Translations under genes and position numbers: made by a program | Assembly (NCBI GenBank): GCA_035249985.1 | Contig: DATFFP010000071.1 | Coordinates: 1 to 15,384 of the forward strand | DNA length: 15,384 nucleotides | Source: JAICNG01 sp035249985 | GTDB lineage: Bacteria; Gemmatimonadota; Gemmatimonadetes; Gemmatimonadales; Gemmatimonadaceae | Direction of reading: 5' to 3' | Part shown: in pieces, positions 1 through 6,832 of the stretch | Numbering within the stretch: the stretch's first letter is position 1 | Layout: each line of letters opens with the position of its first letter | Notes under the pieces: model-generated | The model's database searches: none | What the model was told of the DNA's origin: nothing | Seen by the model: only the letters and a program-made list of their open reading frames with translations

Positions 1-67
1 TCGACCACCTTGTGTTTGAACGGCCCTCGCACGAACATGTCGAGGGGGCATCTCGCTGCGAGGTACC

Positions 68-1915
68 ATGCAGCCAACGGACGTCACGAATCCGCGGTAC
101 TACCACAAGGTGGTGGACTGCCAATGGGGCTGTCCCGCGCACACCAATGTGCCGGAATACATCCGCCTCATCGCACAGGGCCGCTACACCGAGTCGTACC
201 TCCTCAACCGGGCGTCCAACGTCTTCCCGGGCATCCTCGGCCGCACCTGTGACCGGCCGTGCGAGCCCGCCTGTCGGCGCACCCGCGTCGATGGAAAACC
301 GGTCGCCATCTGTCGGTTGAAGCGTGTCGCGGCGGATCTGCGGGATGACGTCAGCGACTTCCTGCCGAAAGCTCCTGAACACAAGAATGGCAAGCGCATA
401 GCGCTCGTCGGCGCGGGCCCGGCGTCGCTCACCGTCGCGAACGACCTCATGCCCCTCGGCTACGAGTGCGTGATCTTCGAGAAGCTCGACCGGCCCGGCG
501 GGCTCATGCGCACCAACATCCCGGCCTTTCGGCTCCCGGCGAGCGTGCTCGATGACGAAGTCGCGATGATCATCGACATGGGCGTCGATCTTCGCCTCGC
601 CACGCCAATCACGAGCATGCGTGCGCTGCTCGCGGAGAATTACGACGCGGTCTTCGTCGGCAGCGGCGCGCCGAAGGGGAAGGAGCTGAACGTTCCGGGA
701 CGTTGGGACACGGACCGAATTCACATCGGCATCGAGTGGCTCGAGTCCGTCCACTTCGAGCACGTGACATCGATCGGCGAGCGTGTACTGATCATCGGCG
801 TTGGCAACACGGCCATGGACTGCTGCCGCAGCTCGCGCCGGTTAGGCGGACGTGACATCAAGGTGATGGCGCGCCGCTCGCGCCAATACTTCAAGGCGTC
901 GCCGTGGGAGCTCGACGACGCGCTCGAGGAAGGCGTCGAGATCGTCGAGAACCACGCGCCCAGGCGATTCGTCGTGGAGAACGGCCGCCTCGTGGGCATG
1001 GAGTTCGAGCGGCTCGCGTGGACCGAGAAAGATGGCAAGCAGGGAAGCGAGGTGATCGATACGGTCACCATTCCCTGCGATGACGTCATCCTCGCCATCG
1101 GTCAGGAGAACGCCTTTCCGTGGGTCGAGCGCGACATCGGGATCGCGTTCGATGATGCCGGGATGCCGGTCGTCGATCGCATGACGATGCAGTGCAGCCT
1201 CCCTGGCGTCTTCTTTGGAGGTGATGCGGCCTGGGGACCGGAGAACATCATCTGGGCGGTGGAGCATGGGCATCAGGCCGCCATCTCGATCCACAACTAC
1301 TGCCAGCGGGTCCCGATCACGGACCGCCCACCGTACGGGATGAACCTCGTCAGCGCCAAGGTCGGCATGCATGCCTGGCGCTACAGCAACGACTACAGTC
1401 CCGCGCCGCGCGCGGCGATGACGCACGTCGAGCTGACGCAGCGCTTTCAGAAGCTCAATGTCGAGGTCGAGCTCGGCTTTACCGCGGAGCAGACCGCGCA
1501 CGAGGTGGAGCGCTGCCTGAACTGCGATATCCAGACGCACTTCACGGCCCCCCTGTGCATCGAGTGTGATGCGTGCGTCGACGTATGCCCGGTGAACTGC
1601 CTGACGATCACCACGCATGGGTCCGAGGAGGATCTGCGCACGCGACTGTCCGCACCAGCGCTCAACCTCAAGCAGGAGATCTACGTGTCCGCCGCGCTTC
1701 CACAGACGCAGCGGGTGATGGTGAAGGATGAGGACGTGTGCCTGCACTGCGGCCTGTGCGCCGAGCGGTGCCCGACCGCGGCGTGGGATATGAGGGAGTT
1801 CGAGCTGCTGGTGCCGTATGCAGGGAGGGCTGCGAACCGCGAACTGCGAGCTGCGAACCCGATTCCCTCGGGTTTGAGCTCGCAGCTCGCCGTTCGCAGC
1901 CCGCAGCCGCTATGA
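68..1915 (+). CDS. GltD/NfnB-like FAD-dependent NAD(P) oxidoreductase with N- and C-terminal Fe-S domains
   Basis: A 615-residue flavoprotein of the glutamate-synthase-small-subunit/dihydropyrimidine dehydrogenase type. The N-terminal Fe-S domain has cysteines C18, C22, C61, C65, C69 and C82. The FAD-binding GAGPAS loop is at 115-120, the NAD(P)-binding GVGNTA loop at 244-249 and the second FAD motif (GVFFGGDA) at 380-387. A ferredoxin-like tail carries C483/C486, CxxCxxCxxxCP at 497-508 and a second CxxCxxCxxxCP at 558-569. Proteins of this type move electrons between NAD(P)H and ferredoxin or Fe-S clusters. The stop overlaps the korA start as ATGA, so it probably serves the 2-oxoacid oxidoreductase encoded next (inference). 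The last ~28 residues are translated from an inverted repeat and look like added sequence, not part of the fold. ATG 68 is chosen because the first cysteine domain follows at once; GAGGT at 60-64 is a poor, very close ribosome site. A GltD role in glutamate synthesis is less likely, since no gltB is seen. Confidence 0.88.
   Translation: MQPTDVTNPRYYHKVVDCQWGCPAHTNVPEYIRLIAQGRYTESYLLNRASNVFPGILGRTCDRPCEPACRRTRVDGKPVAICRLKRVAADLRDDVSDFLPKAPEHKNGKRIALVGAGPASLTVANDLMPLGYECVIFEKLDRPGGLMRTNIPAFRLPASVLDDEVAMIIDMGVDLRLATPITSMRALLAENYDAVFVGSGAPKGKELNVPGRWDTDRIHIGIEWLESVHFEHVTSIGERVLIIGVGNTAMDCCRSSRRLGGRDIKVMARRSRQYFKASPWELDDALEEGVEIVENHAPRRFVVENGRLVGMEFERLAWTEKDGKQGSEVIDTVTIPCDDVILAIGQENAFPWVERDIGIAFDDAGMPVVDRMTMQCSLPGVFFGGDAAWGPENIIWAVEHGHQAAISIHNYCQRVPITDRPPYGMNLVSAKVGMHAWRYSNDYSPAPRAAMTHVELTQRFQKLNVEVELGFTAEQTAHEVERCLNCDIQTHFTAPLCIECDACVDVCPVNCLTITTHGSEEDLRTRLSAPALNLKQEIYVSAALPQTQRVMVKDEDVCLHCGLCAERCPTAAWDMREFELLVPYAGRAANRELRAANPIPSGLSSQLAVRSPQPL
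1827..1902. repeat. Inverted repeat with 7-nt units inside the 3' end of the flavoprotein gene
   Basis: The left arm (1827-1860) runs in units such as GCGAACC, GCGAACT, GCGAGCT, GCGAACC. The right arm (about 1871-1902) is the imperfect reverse complement. The inner stem AACCCGA/TCGGGTT (1856-1862 with 1868-1874) closes on a TTCCC loop. The whole element is coding sequence for the tail of the flavoprotein and ends 9 nt before the korA ATG, where it could hide the korA start in mRNA. Confidence 0.8.
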
Positions 1916-3780
1916 CCAACGACTTCGCCTTCAAGATCGGCACGGTGAACGGCACCGGATCGGCCAGTGCGAACGGGCTGATCATGCAGGCGATCTTCCG
2001 AATGGGAATTCCCGTCTCGGGGAAGAACGTCTTTCCCTCCAACATCCAGGGGCTGCCCACCTGGTACGAGATTCGGGTCAACGGGGACGGCTACACGGCG
2101 CGCGCGCCCCGGTTCGACCTCGTGGTCGCGCTCAATCCCACCACCTATCAACGGGACGTCGCCGAGGTTCGTCACGGAGGCTTTCTCCTCTATGACTCTT
2201 CGTGGCCGCTCGACCCGGCGCTCAGGCGCGAGGACGTCTCGCTGTTAGGCATTCCTTTCGGGCGGATGTGCGGCGATGCGTTCGAAGGGGATCGCGAACG
2301 GCAGCTCATGCGCAACATCGCGTATGCCGGGGCGCTCGTCGCGTTCCTGAACATCGACATGAGCGTCGTCGAGGGGATGATCCGCGAACAGTTCGGCCGC
2401 AAGCCGGCGCTGATCGATTCCAACTTCAAGGCGCTTCGACTCGGCTACGACTTCGCCAAAGCGAACTTCGCCTGTCCGCTGCCGTTCCACCTCGAGCGCA
2501 TGGACGCAACCGCCGATTACATCATCATCGACGGCAACACCGCCGCCGCGCTGGGATGCCTGTACGCGGGTGCCACCGTCGGCGCATGGTACCCCATCAC
2601 GCCGGCGACATCGCTGATGGAGGCGTTCAAGGGCCTGTGCGAGCGCTATCGGGTCGACCGCGAGACGGGACACAAGCGGTTTTGCATCCTCCAGGCCGAG
2701 GACGAGCTGGCCGCAGCGGGGATGGTCGTGGGGGCAGGATGGACCGGTGCTCGCGCGTTCACGCCTACCGCGGGGCCCGGCATCTCCCTGATGCAGGAGT
2801 TCATCGGGCTAGCCTATTACACGGAAATTCCGGCGGTGTTCTTCGACGTGCAACGCGTCGGCCCGTCGACGGGAATGCCGACTCGTACGCAGCAGGGAGA
2901 TCTGATGTCGCTTGCGTACGCGTCTCATGGCGACACCAAGCACATCGTGCTCTTCCCGGCGAATCCGGAGGAGTGCTTCGCCTTCGCGGTGCGCGCGTTC
3001 GACCTGGCCGAGCGGTTTCAGACGCCCGTCTTCGTCGCGTCGGACCTCGACATTGGTATGAACGACTGGATGTGCCCGCGTCTCACGTGGGATGACGGCT
3101 ACCGACCCGATCGTGGGAAGGTGTTGGGCGCCGAGGATCTCGAGCGGATCGGTCGGTTCTCGCGGTACCTCGGCGACAATGGTGACGCGGTCGCCGCGCG
3201 CACCTTGCCCGGCGTCGATCCGCGGGGCGCGTACTTTACCCGGGGATCCGGGCACGACGTCCATGCCGGCTACACCGAGGATGCGGCGGCCTATTGCCAG
3301 GTTCTCGCTCGGCTCGCTCGAAAGCTCGAGCAGGCGACGGACGCCGTGCCAGCGCCGACGATCAATCGCCAGGACGGCGGCGCCAGCCTCGGGATCATCA
3401 CGATTGGAAGCTGCGACGCCGCGGTGCGAGAGGCGGTGGACCAGCTGAGGTCGGAGGGAACGGCGATCGACTACATGCGCATTCGTGGGTTTCCGTTCGG
3501 CCCCGATGTCCTGCGATTCTTGAACGAGCACGAGCGCCTGTTCGTCGTCGAGCAGAATCGCGATGCGCAGCTTCGGGCGTTGCTGGCCATCGAGACCGGC
3601 AAGCCTCGCGATGATATGACACCGATTCTCGACTACGGTGGGGTCCCGCTCAGCGCGCAGCCGATTGTCGAGGCAGTTAAGAACAGCTGCGAGCTGCGAA
3701 CTGCGAGCTGCGAACTAATCCCGATAGGTCCTGGCTCGCAGCTCGCAGCTCGCAGCTCGCAGTCCAGTGTGACACCATGA
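1912..3780 (+). CDS. korA: 2-oxoacid:ferredoxin oxidoreductase, fused gamma-alpha subunit (KorA type)
   Basis: A 622-residue fusion of the gamma domain (about 1-190, with the GTGSASANGLIMQAI segment) and the alpha domain (about 205-610). It matches the architecture known for two-subunit KorAB enzymes such as that of Mycobacterium tuberculosis. The alpha part shows YPITPAT at 227-233, QAEDELAAAG from 261 and GPSTGMPTRTQQGD from 317, the last two being characteristic of this subunit family. With KorB it would decarboxylate a 2-oxoacid, most likely 2-oxoglutarate, to the acyl-CoA and reduce ferredoxin in the cytoplasm; the substrate cannot be fixed from sequence. ATG 1912 overlaps the upstream stop by four bases, and homologous sequence begins there; the open frame extends back to 1738 but only across the upstream gene. 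No Shine-Dalgarno is visible, so coupled translation is likely. The last ~30 residues come from a second inverted repeat. Confidence 0.93.
   Translation: MTNDFAFKIGTVNGTGSASANGLIMQAIFRMGIPVSGKNVFPSNIQGLPTWYEIRVNGDGYTARAPRFDLVVALNPTTYQRDVAEVRHGGFLLYDSSWPLDPALRREDVSLLGIPFGRMCGDAFEGDRERQLMRNIAYAGALVAFLNIDMSVVEGMIREQFGRKPALIDSNFKALRLGYDFAKANFACPLPFHLERMDATADYIIIDGNTAAALGCLYAGATVGAWYPITPATSLMEAFKGLCERYRVDRETGHKRFCILQAEDELAAAGMVVGAGWTGARAFTPTAGPGISLMQEFIGLAYYTEIPAVFFDVQRVGPSTGMPTRTQQGDLMSLAYASHGDTKHIVLFPANPEECFAFAVRAFDLAERFQTPVFVASDLDIGMNDWMCPRLTWDDGYRPDRGKVLGAEDLERIGRFSRYLGDNGDAVAARTLPGVDPRGAYFTRGSGHDVHAGYTEDAAAYCQVLARLARKLEQATDAVPAPTINRQDGGASLGIITIGSCDAAVREAVDQLRSEGTAIDYMRIRGFPFGPDVLRFLNEHERLFVVEQNRDAQLRALLAIETGKPRDDMTPILDYGGVPLSAQPIVEAVKNSCELRTASCELIPIGPGSQLAARSSQSSVTP
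3688..3762. repeat. Inverted repeat with 7-nt units inside the 3' end of korA
   Basis: The left arm (3688-3716) alternates CTGCGAG and CTGCGAA units. The right arm (3734-3762) is four copies of GCTCGCA, its reverse complement with three or four mismatches. The loop is about 17 nt. It closely resembles the element at 1827-1902 and occupies the same place, coding for the tail of the upstream protein and ending 14 nt before the next start codon. Confidence 0.82.
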
Positions 3781-4832
3781 CCTCCATCCCCAAGCCCCCC
3801 GTCCGCCATCCTGGCCTCCCTCGCAACGCGCTCGGCCTAACGATGCGCGATTACGAAGGCGGCATGTCGACGCTGTGCGCGGGGTGTGGGCACGACTCGA
3901 TCACGGCGGCGATCATCCAGGCCGTGTGGGAGCTCGACCTGCCTCCGCATCGGGCGGCCAAGCTGAGCGGCATCGGGTGCTCGTCCAAGACGACCGCCTA
4001 CTTCATGCGGCAGTCTCACGGCTTCAATGCCGTGCACGGGCGGATGCCGGCGGTCGCGAGCGGCGTGCACGCGGCGAATCGCGAGCTCGTCTGCATCGGC
4101 GTCTCCGGCGACGGCGACTCGCTGTCGATCGGGCTCGGTCAGCTCTGCCACGCCATCCGCCGCAACATCGACCTCCTGTACGTGCTCGAGAACAACGGCG
4201 TGTACGGTCTCACGAAAGGTCAGTTCTCCGCATCCGCCGACGTGGGGTCGAAATCGAAGCGCGGCGAGCCTAACGTCCAGCCTCCCATCGACCCGGTGCT
4301 GCTGGCCATCACGCTCGGCGCGACCTTCGTCGCGCGCGGGTTCTCGGGCGACAAGAGGCAGCTCGTCCCCATCCTCAAGGCGGGTCTCGCCCATCGAGGG
4401 TTCGCCCTCGTGGACGTCATCTCGCCGTGCGTGACGTTCAATGATCACGAGGCCTCGACGAAGAGCTATCGCTTCACGCGCGGGCATCGCCACGAGCTGG
4501 CCCCGGTGGATTTCATCCCGTTGACACACGAGATCGCGGCAGCCACCGCGCCGGGCGACGCCGTCAGTGTCACGATGCACGATGGCAGCGTCGTCCGGTT
4601 CCGATCAGTCGGAGAGGACTACGATCCGACCGACCGTGACGCCGCGTACGCCCATATCCGCCGGCTGCAAGCTCAGGGCGAAGTGGTAACGGGGCTGCTT
4701 TACATCGATCAGAGCGCCCCCGACATGCACGGCGTCAACAGAACGATCGAGGAGCCATTGACGCGGGTGCCGTACGAATCGCTGTGTCCGGGGAACGCGG
4801 CTCTCCAGAAGCTGCAGGAGGAGTACCGATAG
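3777..4832 (+). CDS. korB: 2-oxoacid:ferredoxin oxidoreductase beta subunit (KorB type)
   Basis: A 351-residue thiamine-pyrophosphate-binding subunit, the usual length for KorB. Cluster ligands are the expected four cysteines: C34 and C37 in CAGCGH, C68 in GIGCSS and C218 in ISPCVTFN. The TPP/Mg motif runs from GDGDS at 111-115 to the NNGVYGLTKGQ segment at 139-149. It binds the TPP that attacks the 2-oxoacid and passes electrons through its 4Fe-4S cluster to ferredoxin. The GVYGLTKGQ segment is shared with 2-oxoglutarate- and pyruvate-type enzymes, so the korB name reflects the korA partner and likely, not proven, substrate. The start overlaps the korA stop (ATGA) and has no clear ribosome site, again implying translational coupling. 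It is the last gene of the operon; a third inverted repeat follows the stop. Confidence 0.93.
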   Translation: MTSIPKPPVRHPGLPRNALGLTMRDYEGGMSTLCAGCGHDSITAAIIQAVWELDLPPHRAAKLSGIGCSSKTTAYFMRQSHGFNAVHGRMPAVASGVHAANRELVCIGVSGDGDSLSIGLGQLCHAIRRNIDLLYVLENNGVYGLTKGQFSASADVGSKSKRGEPNVQPPIDPVLLAITLGATFVARGFSGDKRQLVPILKAGLAHRGFALVDVISPCVTFNDHEASTKSYRFTRGHRHELAPVDFIPLTHEIAAATAPGDAVSVTMHDGSVVRFRSVGEDYDPTDRDAAYAHIRRLQAQGEVVTGLLYIDQSAPDMHGVNRTIEEPLTRVPYESLCPGNAALQKLQEEYR

Positions 4833-4837
4833 GCAGA

Positions 4838-4943
4838 GGTGGTCGGGGGCGTCGAGGTGATCCAGGTAGAGTCCCTCGAGCACCTCGACATCAGTCGTAC
4901 ACTCGATCACCTTCCCTCGACGACCCCGACGACCTCGACCACC
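4838..4943. repeat. Imperfect inverted repeat with 9-nt units between korB and the DUF2911 gene
   Basis: The left arm begins at 4838 with units TGGTCGGGG, GCGTCGAGG, TGATCCAGG. Read on the minus strand, the right arm (4905-4943) gives TGGTCGAGG, TCGTCGGGG, TCGTCGAGG, GAAGGTGAT. The arms pair imperfectly because the left arm is about one unit shorter. It fills nearly the whole spacer and may act as the korB terminator, although no T-run follows. It ends 10 nt before the next ATG. Confidence 0.65.
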
Positions 4944-4953
4944 CTGGCCAATC

Positions 4954-6105
4954 ATGCGCCCATTACTCACCCTCCTCATTCCTTGCTCGCTCGCGGCCCA
5001 GAACACGCCGCCGACGGGCGCATTCATCGTACGCCTCGGAACGGATACCACAGCGGTGGAGCGGTTCACGCGCTCTGGAAACGCCTATCAGGTCGAGCAG
5101 GCGTTGCGGAGCCCGCGCACGAGCTTTCGACACACGCATCTCGAGCTCACGCCGACGGGAGAGATCGCGACGGTCTTCCTGATGCTGCATTCGATCGACC
5201 AGCCGAGCGGTCCGCTCCTCGGAAGCACGCAGCTGTCGTACGGGCGTGGGGATAGCGCGACGGTCGAGCAGAAGCGCGGCGAGTCAGCCACCACGCGTCG
5301 GGTTCTTGCGCGCGCAGGCGCGATACCGTCGCTCCCGCAGTCCTTCCTCGCGTACGAGCTGGCGGCCATGCGCATGCGCTCGACGGGCACCGACAGCATG
5401 AACGTCATGCTGGTCAACCCGAGTGGGGATCCGACGCCAGTCGTCGTCAGGCGGATCGGCCGTGATTCAATGACGTTTCGGTTGCCCTTCCTGACGTACC
5501 GCGCGCACGTCGATCCGTCCGGACGCATTACGCGCCTGTACCAGCCCCGCGGGACTACGGTCGAGCGCGTCGCGGACGTCGACGTCAATCGCGTCGCCAA
5601 GGCCTGGGCGGCTCTCGATGAAAGCGGCAAGGCGATGGGGCCGCTCTCTCCGCGCGATTCGCTGACGGCGCGACTCAGCGATGCGACGATCACCGTGCGA
5701 TACGCGCGCCCGCGCAAGCGCGGACGCACGATCTTCGGCGACATCGTTCCGTGGGATTCGGTGTGGCGCACGGGAGCGAACGACGCGACGGTGCTGACGA
5801 CCGACCGCAATCTGGAGATCGGCGGGACCCTGGTGCCCGCCGGCAGCTATACGCTCTTCACGATTCCGTCGCGCACCGGGGCCACCCTCATCATCAATCG
5901 CGAGACAATGCGCGACGGCGAGCCGCTCGCCGGCACGGACTACGACGCGCGCCACGACCTCGCCCGCATCCCGATGACGACGAAGACGCTCGCCGCGCCG
6001 GTCGAAGCGCTGACGATCGAGGTCACGCCAGGCGCCGAGGCGGGCGTGATTCGTATTGCGTGGGACACGCGGGAGATGACGGTGCCGGTCCGCGCGCGAC
6101 GTTGA
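4954..6105 (+). CDS. Secreted DUF2911 domain protein
   Basis: A 383-residue protein starting with a short hydrophobic stretch (residues 3-15, ending Ala-Ala-Gln), consistent with export to the periplasm. The C-terminal part (about 243-380) is a clear DUF2911 domain: RPRKRGRTIFGDIVPW, then WRTGANDAT, then LVPAGSYTLFTIP. These tryptophan, glycine and proline positions are the family signature. The N-terminal ~240 residues look beta-rich and I do not recognise them. DUF2911 has no established reaction. ATG 4954 gives the signal peptide directly, but no Shine-Dalgarno is visible because a repeat element occupies the upstream spacer. It probably heads a transcript with the barstar-like gene, which starts 13 nt after its stop. 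Confidence 0.85.
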   Translation: MRPLLTLLIPCSLAAQNTPPTGAFIVRLGTDTTAVERFTRSGNAYQVEQALRSPRTSFRHTHLELTPTGEIATVFLMLHSIDQPSGPLLGSTQLSYGRGDSATVEQKRGESATTRRVLARAGAIPSLPQSFLAYELAAMRMRSTGTDSMNVMLVNPSGDPTPVVVRRIGRDSMTFRLPFLTYRAHVDPSGRITRLYQPRGTTVERVADVDVNRVAKAWAALDESGKAMGPLSPRDSLTARLSDATITVRYARPRKRGRTIFGDIVPWDSVWRTGANDATVLTTDRNLEIGGTLVPAGSYTLFTIPSRTGATLIINRETMRDGEPLAGTDYDARHDLARIPMTTKTLAAPVEALTIEVTPGAEAGVIRIAWDTREMTVPVRARR

Positions 6106-6118
6106 TCGTGGAGCTCGA

Positions 6119-6508
6119 GTGTGGTTCATCCGCCGGTCCCGATTCTGCTTCGGCGATGTGGGCATCCCCGCGTCGCCGGCGTTGATCGCGGACGTTCCCA
6201 GCGGCATCGCGGCCAAGGCAGCACTGCTCGACGAGCTATCCCGAGAGCTCCGGTTTCCCGATTACTTCGGGGGCAACTGGGATGCGCTGGAGGAGTGCAT
6301 TCGCGATCTATCGTGGATACCGCCTGGGCCCGTGGTGCTGCGGCATCGTGACATTCCGCTCGTCAAAGACCTCCCCGACAGCAAGACATATCTGTCGATC
6401 CTGTCGGATGCGGTCGATGAATGGAAACGCACAGCTAACCGCGATCTCGTCGTCGTGTTCCCGCGAGAGGCACGTGCGCACATCGCGCGGGTGCTTCGGT
6501 CGACGTGA
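6119..6508 (+). CDS. Barstar-like protein
   Basis: A 129-residue protein of the barstar family. The core signature FPDYFGGNWDALEE is at residues 46-59, in the helix-loop region that defines the family, preceded by a helix (about 31-45) and followed by strands ending VVVFPRE. Barstar itself is a cytoplasmic inhibitor of the RNase barnase; many homologues are stand-alone genes with unknown partners. The GTG at 6119 is supported by GGAG at 6110-6113, five bases upstream. That start gives about 20 residues ahead of the usual barstar beginning. No ribonuclease gene is visible in this window, so a toxin-antitoxin role cannot be claimed. It lies 13 nt after the DUF2911 stop, so the two are probably co-transcribed. 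Confidence 0.8.
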   Translation: MWFIRRSRFCFGDVGIPASPALIADVPSGIAAKAALLDELSRELRFPDYFGGNWDALEECIRDLSWIPPGPVVLRHRDIPLVKDLPDSKTYLSILSDAVDEWKRTANRDLVVVFPREARAHIARVLRST

Positions 6509-6517
6509 CACGCGAGA

Positions 6518-6742
6518 ATGCCCGCAGAGCCCGCCATCGATGATCCATGGCTCCGTGAACGGGCGACGCAGCGACCGATGAGCAAAAGGAGTTTGATCTA
6601 TCTTGCGGGGGTTTTCGTCCTAGGGATCTTTTACGAGACCCTAAAGGGATTGCCCCTCCACCGGCTCGTCCTCTTCGCCGGCATTGCCTGCTACCTCATT
6701 GTGCTCCGGCTGCTCGCTGAACGGCTCGATCGGCAGAAATGA
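6518..6742 (+). CDS. Small two-helix membrane protein, function unknown
   Basis: A 74-residue protein. Two hydrophobic segments, about residues 26-38 and 47-66, are separated by a short polar turn with a conserved-looking KGLP, and the end is basic (ERLDRQK). It is predicted to sit in the inner membrane as a hairpin. The start is uncertain: ATG 6518 is nine bases after the barstar-like stop, while ATG 6578 would give a 54-residue protein beginning at MSKRS, just before the first helix. Neither has a strong ribosome site. I do not recognise a family. Its base composition is less GC-rich than its neighbours around 6580-6660. Confidence 0.6.
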   Translation: MPAEPAIDDPWLRERATQRPMSKRSLIYLAGVFVLGIFYETLKGLPLHRLVLFAGIACYLIVLRLLAERLDRQK

Positions 6743-6766
6743 ACAGTGGACGTTGTATCAAGACGC

Positions 6767-6800
6767 AACGCGGGCGGAATCTTTCGACTCCGCCCGCGTT
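6767..6800. terminator. Bidirectional hairpin terminator between convergent genes
   Basis: A perfect 12-bp stem, AACGCGGGCGGA (6767-6778) with TCCGCCCGCGTT (6789-6800), and a 10-nt loop. It lies between the small membrane protein gene and the oppositely oriented S9 peptidase gene. There is no long T-run on either side, so it may be an imperfect intrinsic terminator serving both directions. Confidence 0.7.
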
Positions 6801-6832
6801 CTGTAGATAGTCGACCGAGGTCGCGCGCATCA

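Noticed and set aside
12..320. Small plus-strand gene overlapping the start of the flavoprotein gene
   Set aside because: It overlaps 250 bases of the cysteine-rich domain, has no domain or ribosome site and reads as an out-of-frame shadow.
842..1747. Long open frame on the minus strand (about 300 codons) across the flavoprotein gene
   Set aside because: Arg/Leu/His-rich translation with no recognisable domain, wholly inside a clear coding gene; a product of high GC.
1738..1911. Earlier start for korA
   Set aside because: These codons overlap the ferredoxin-like tail of the upstream gene; family similarity begins at ATG 1912 with an ATGA overlap.
3688..3762. CRISPR array
   Set aside because: The units are 7 nt, contiguous without spacers, and inverted in the second arm; no cas genes are present.
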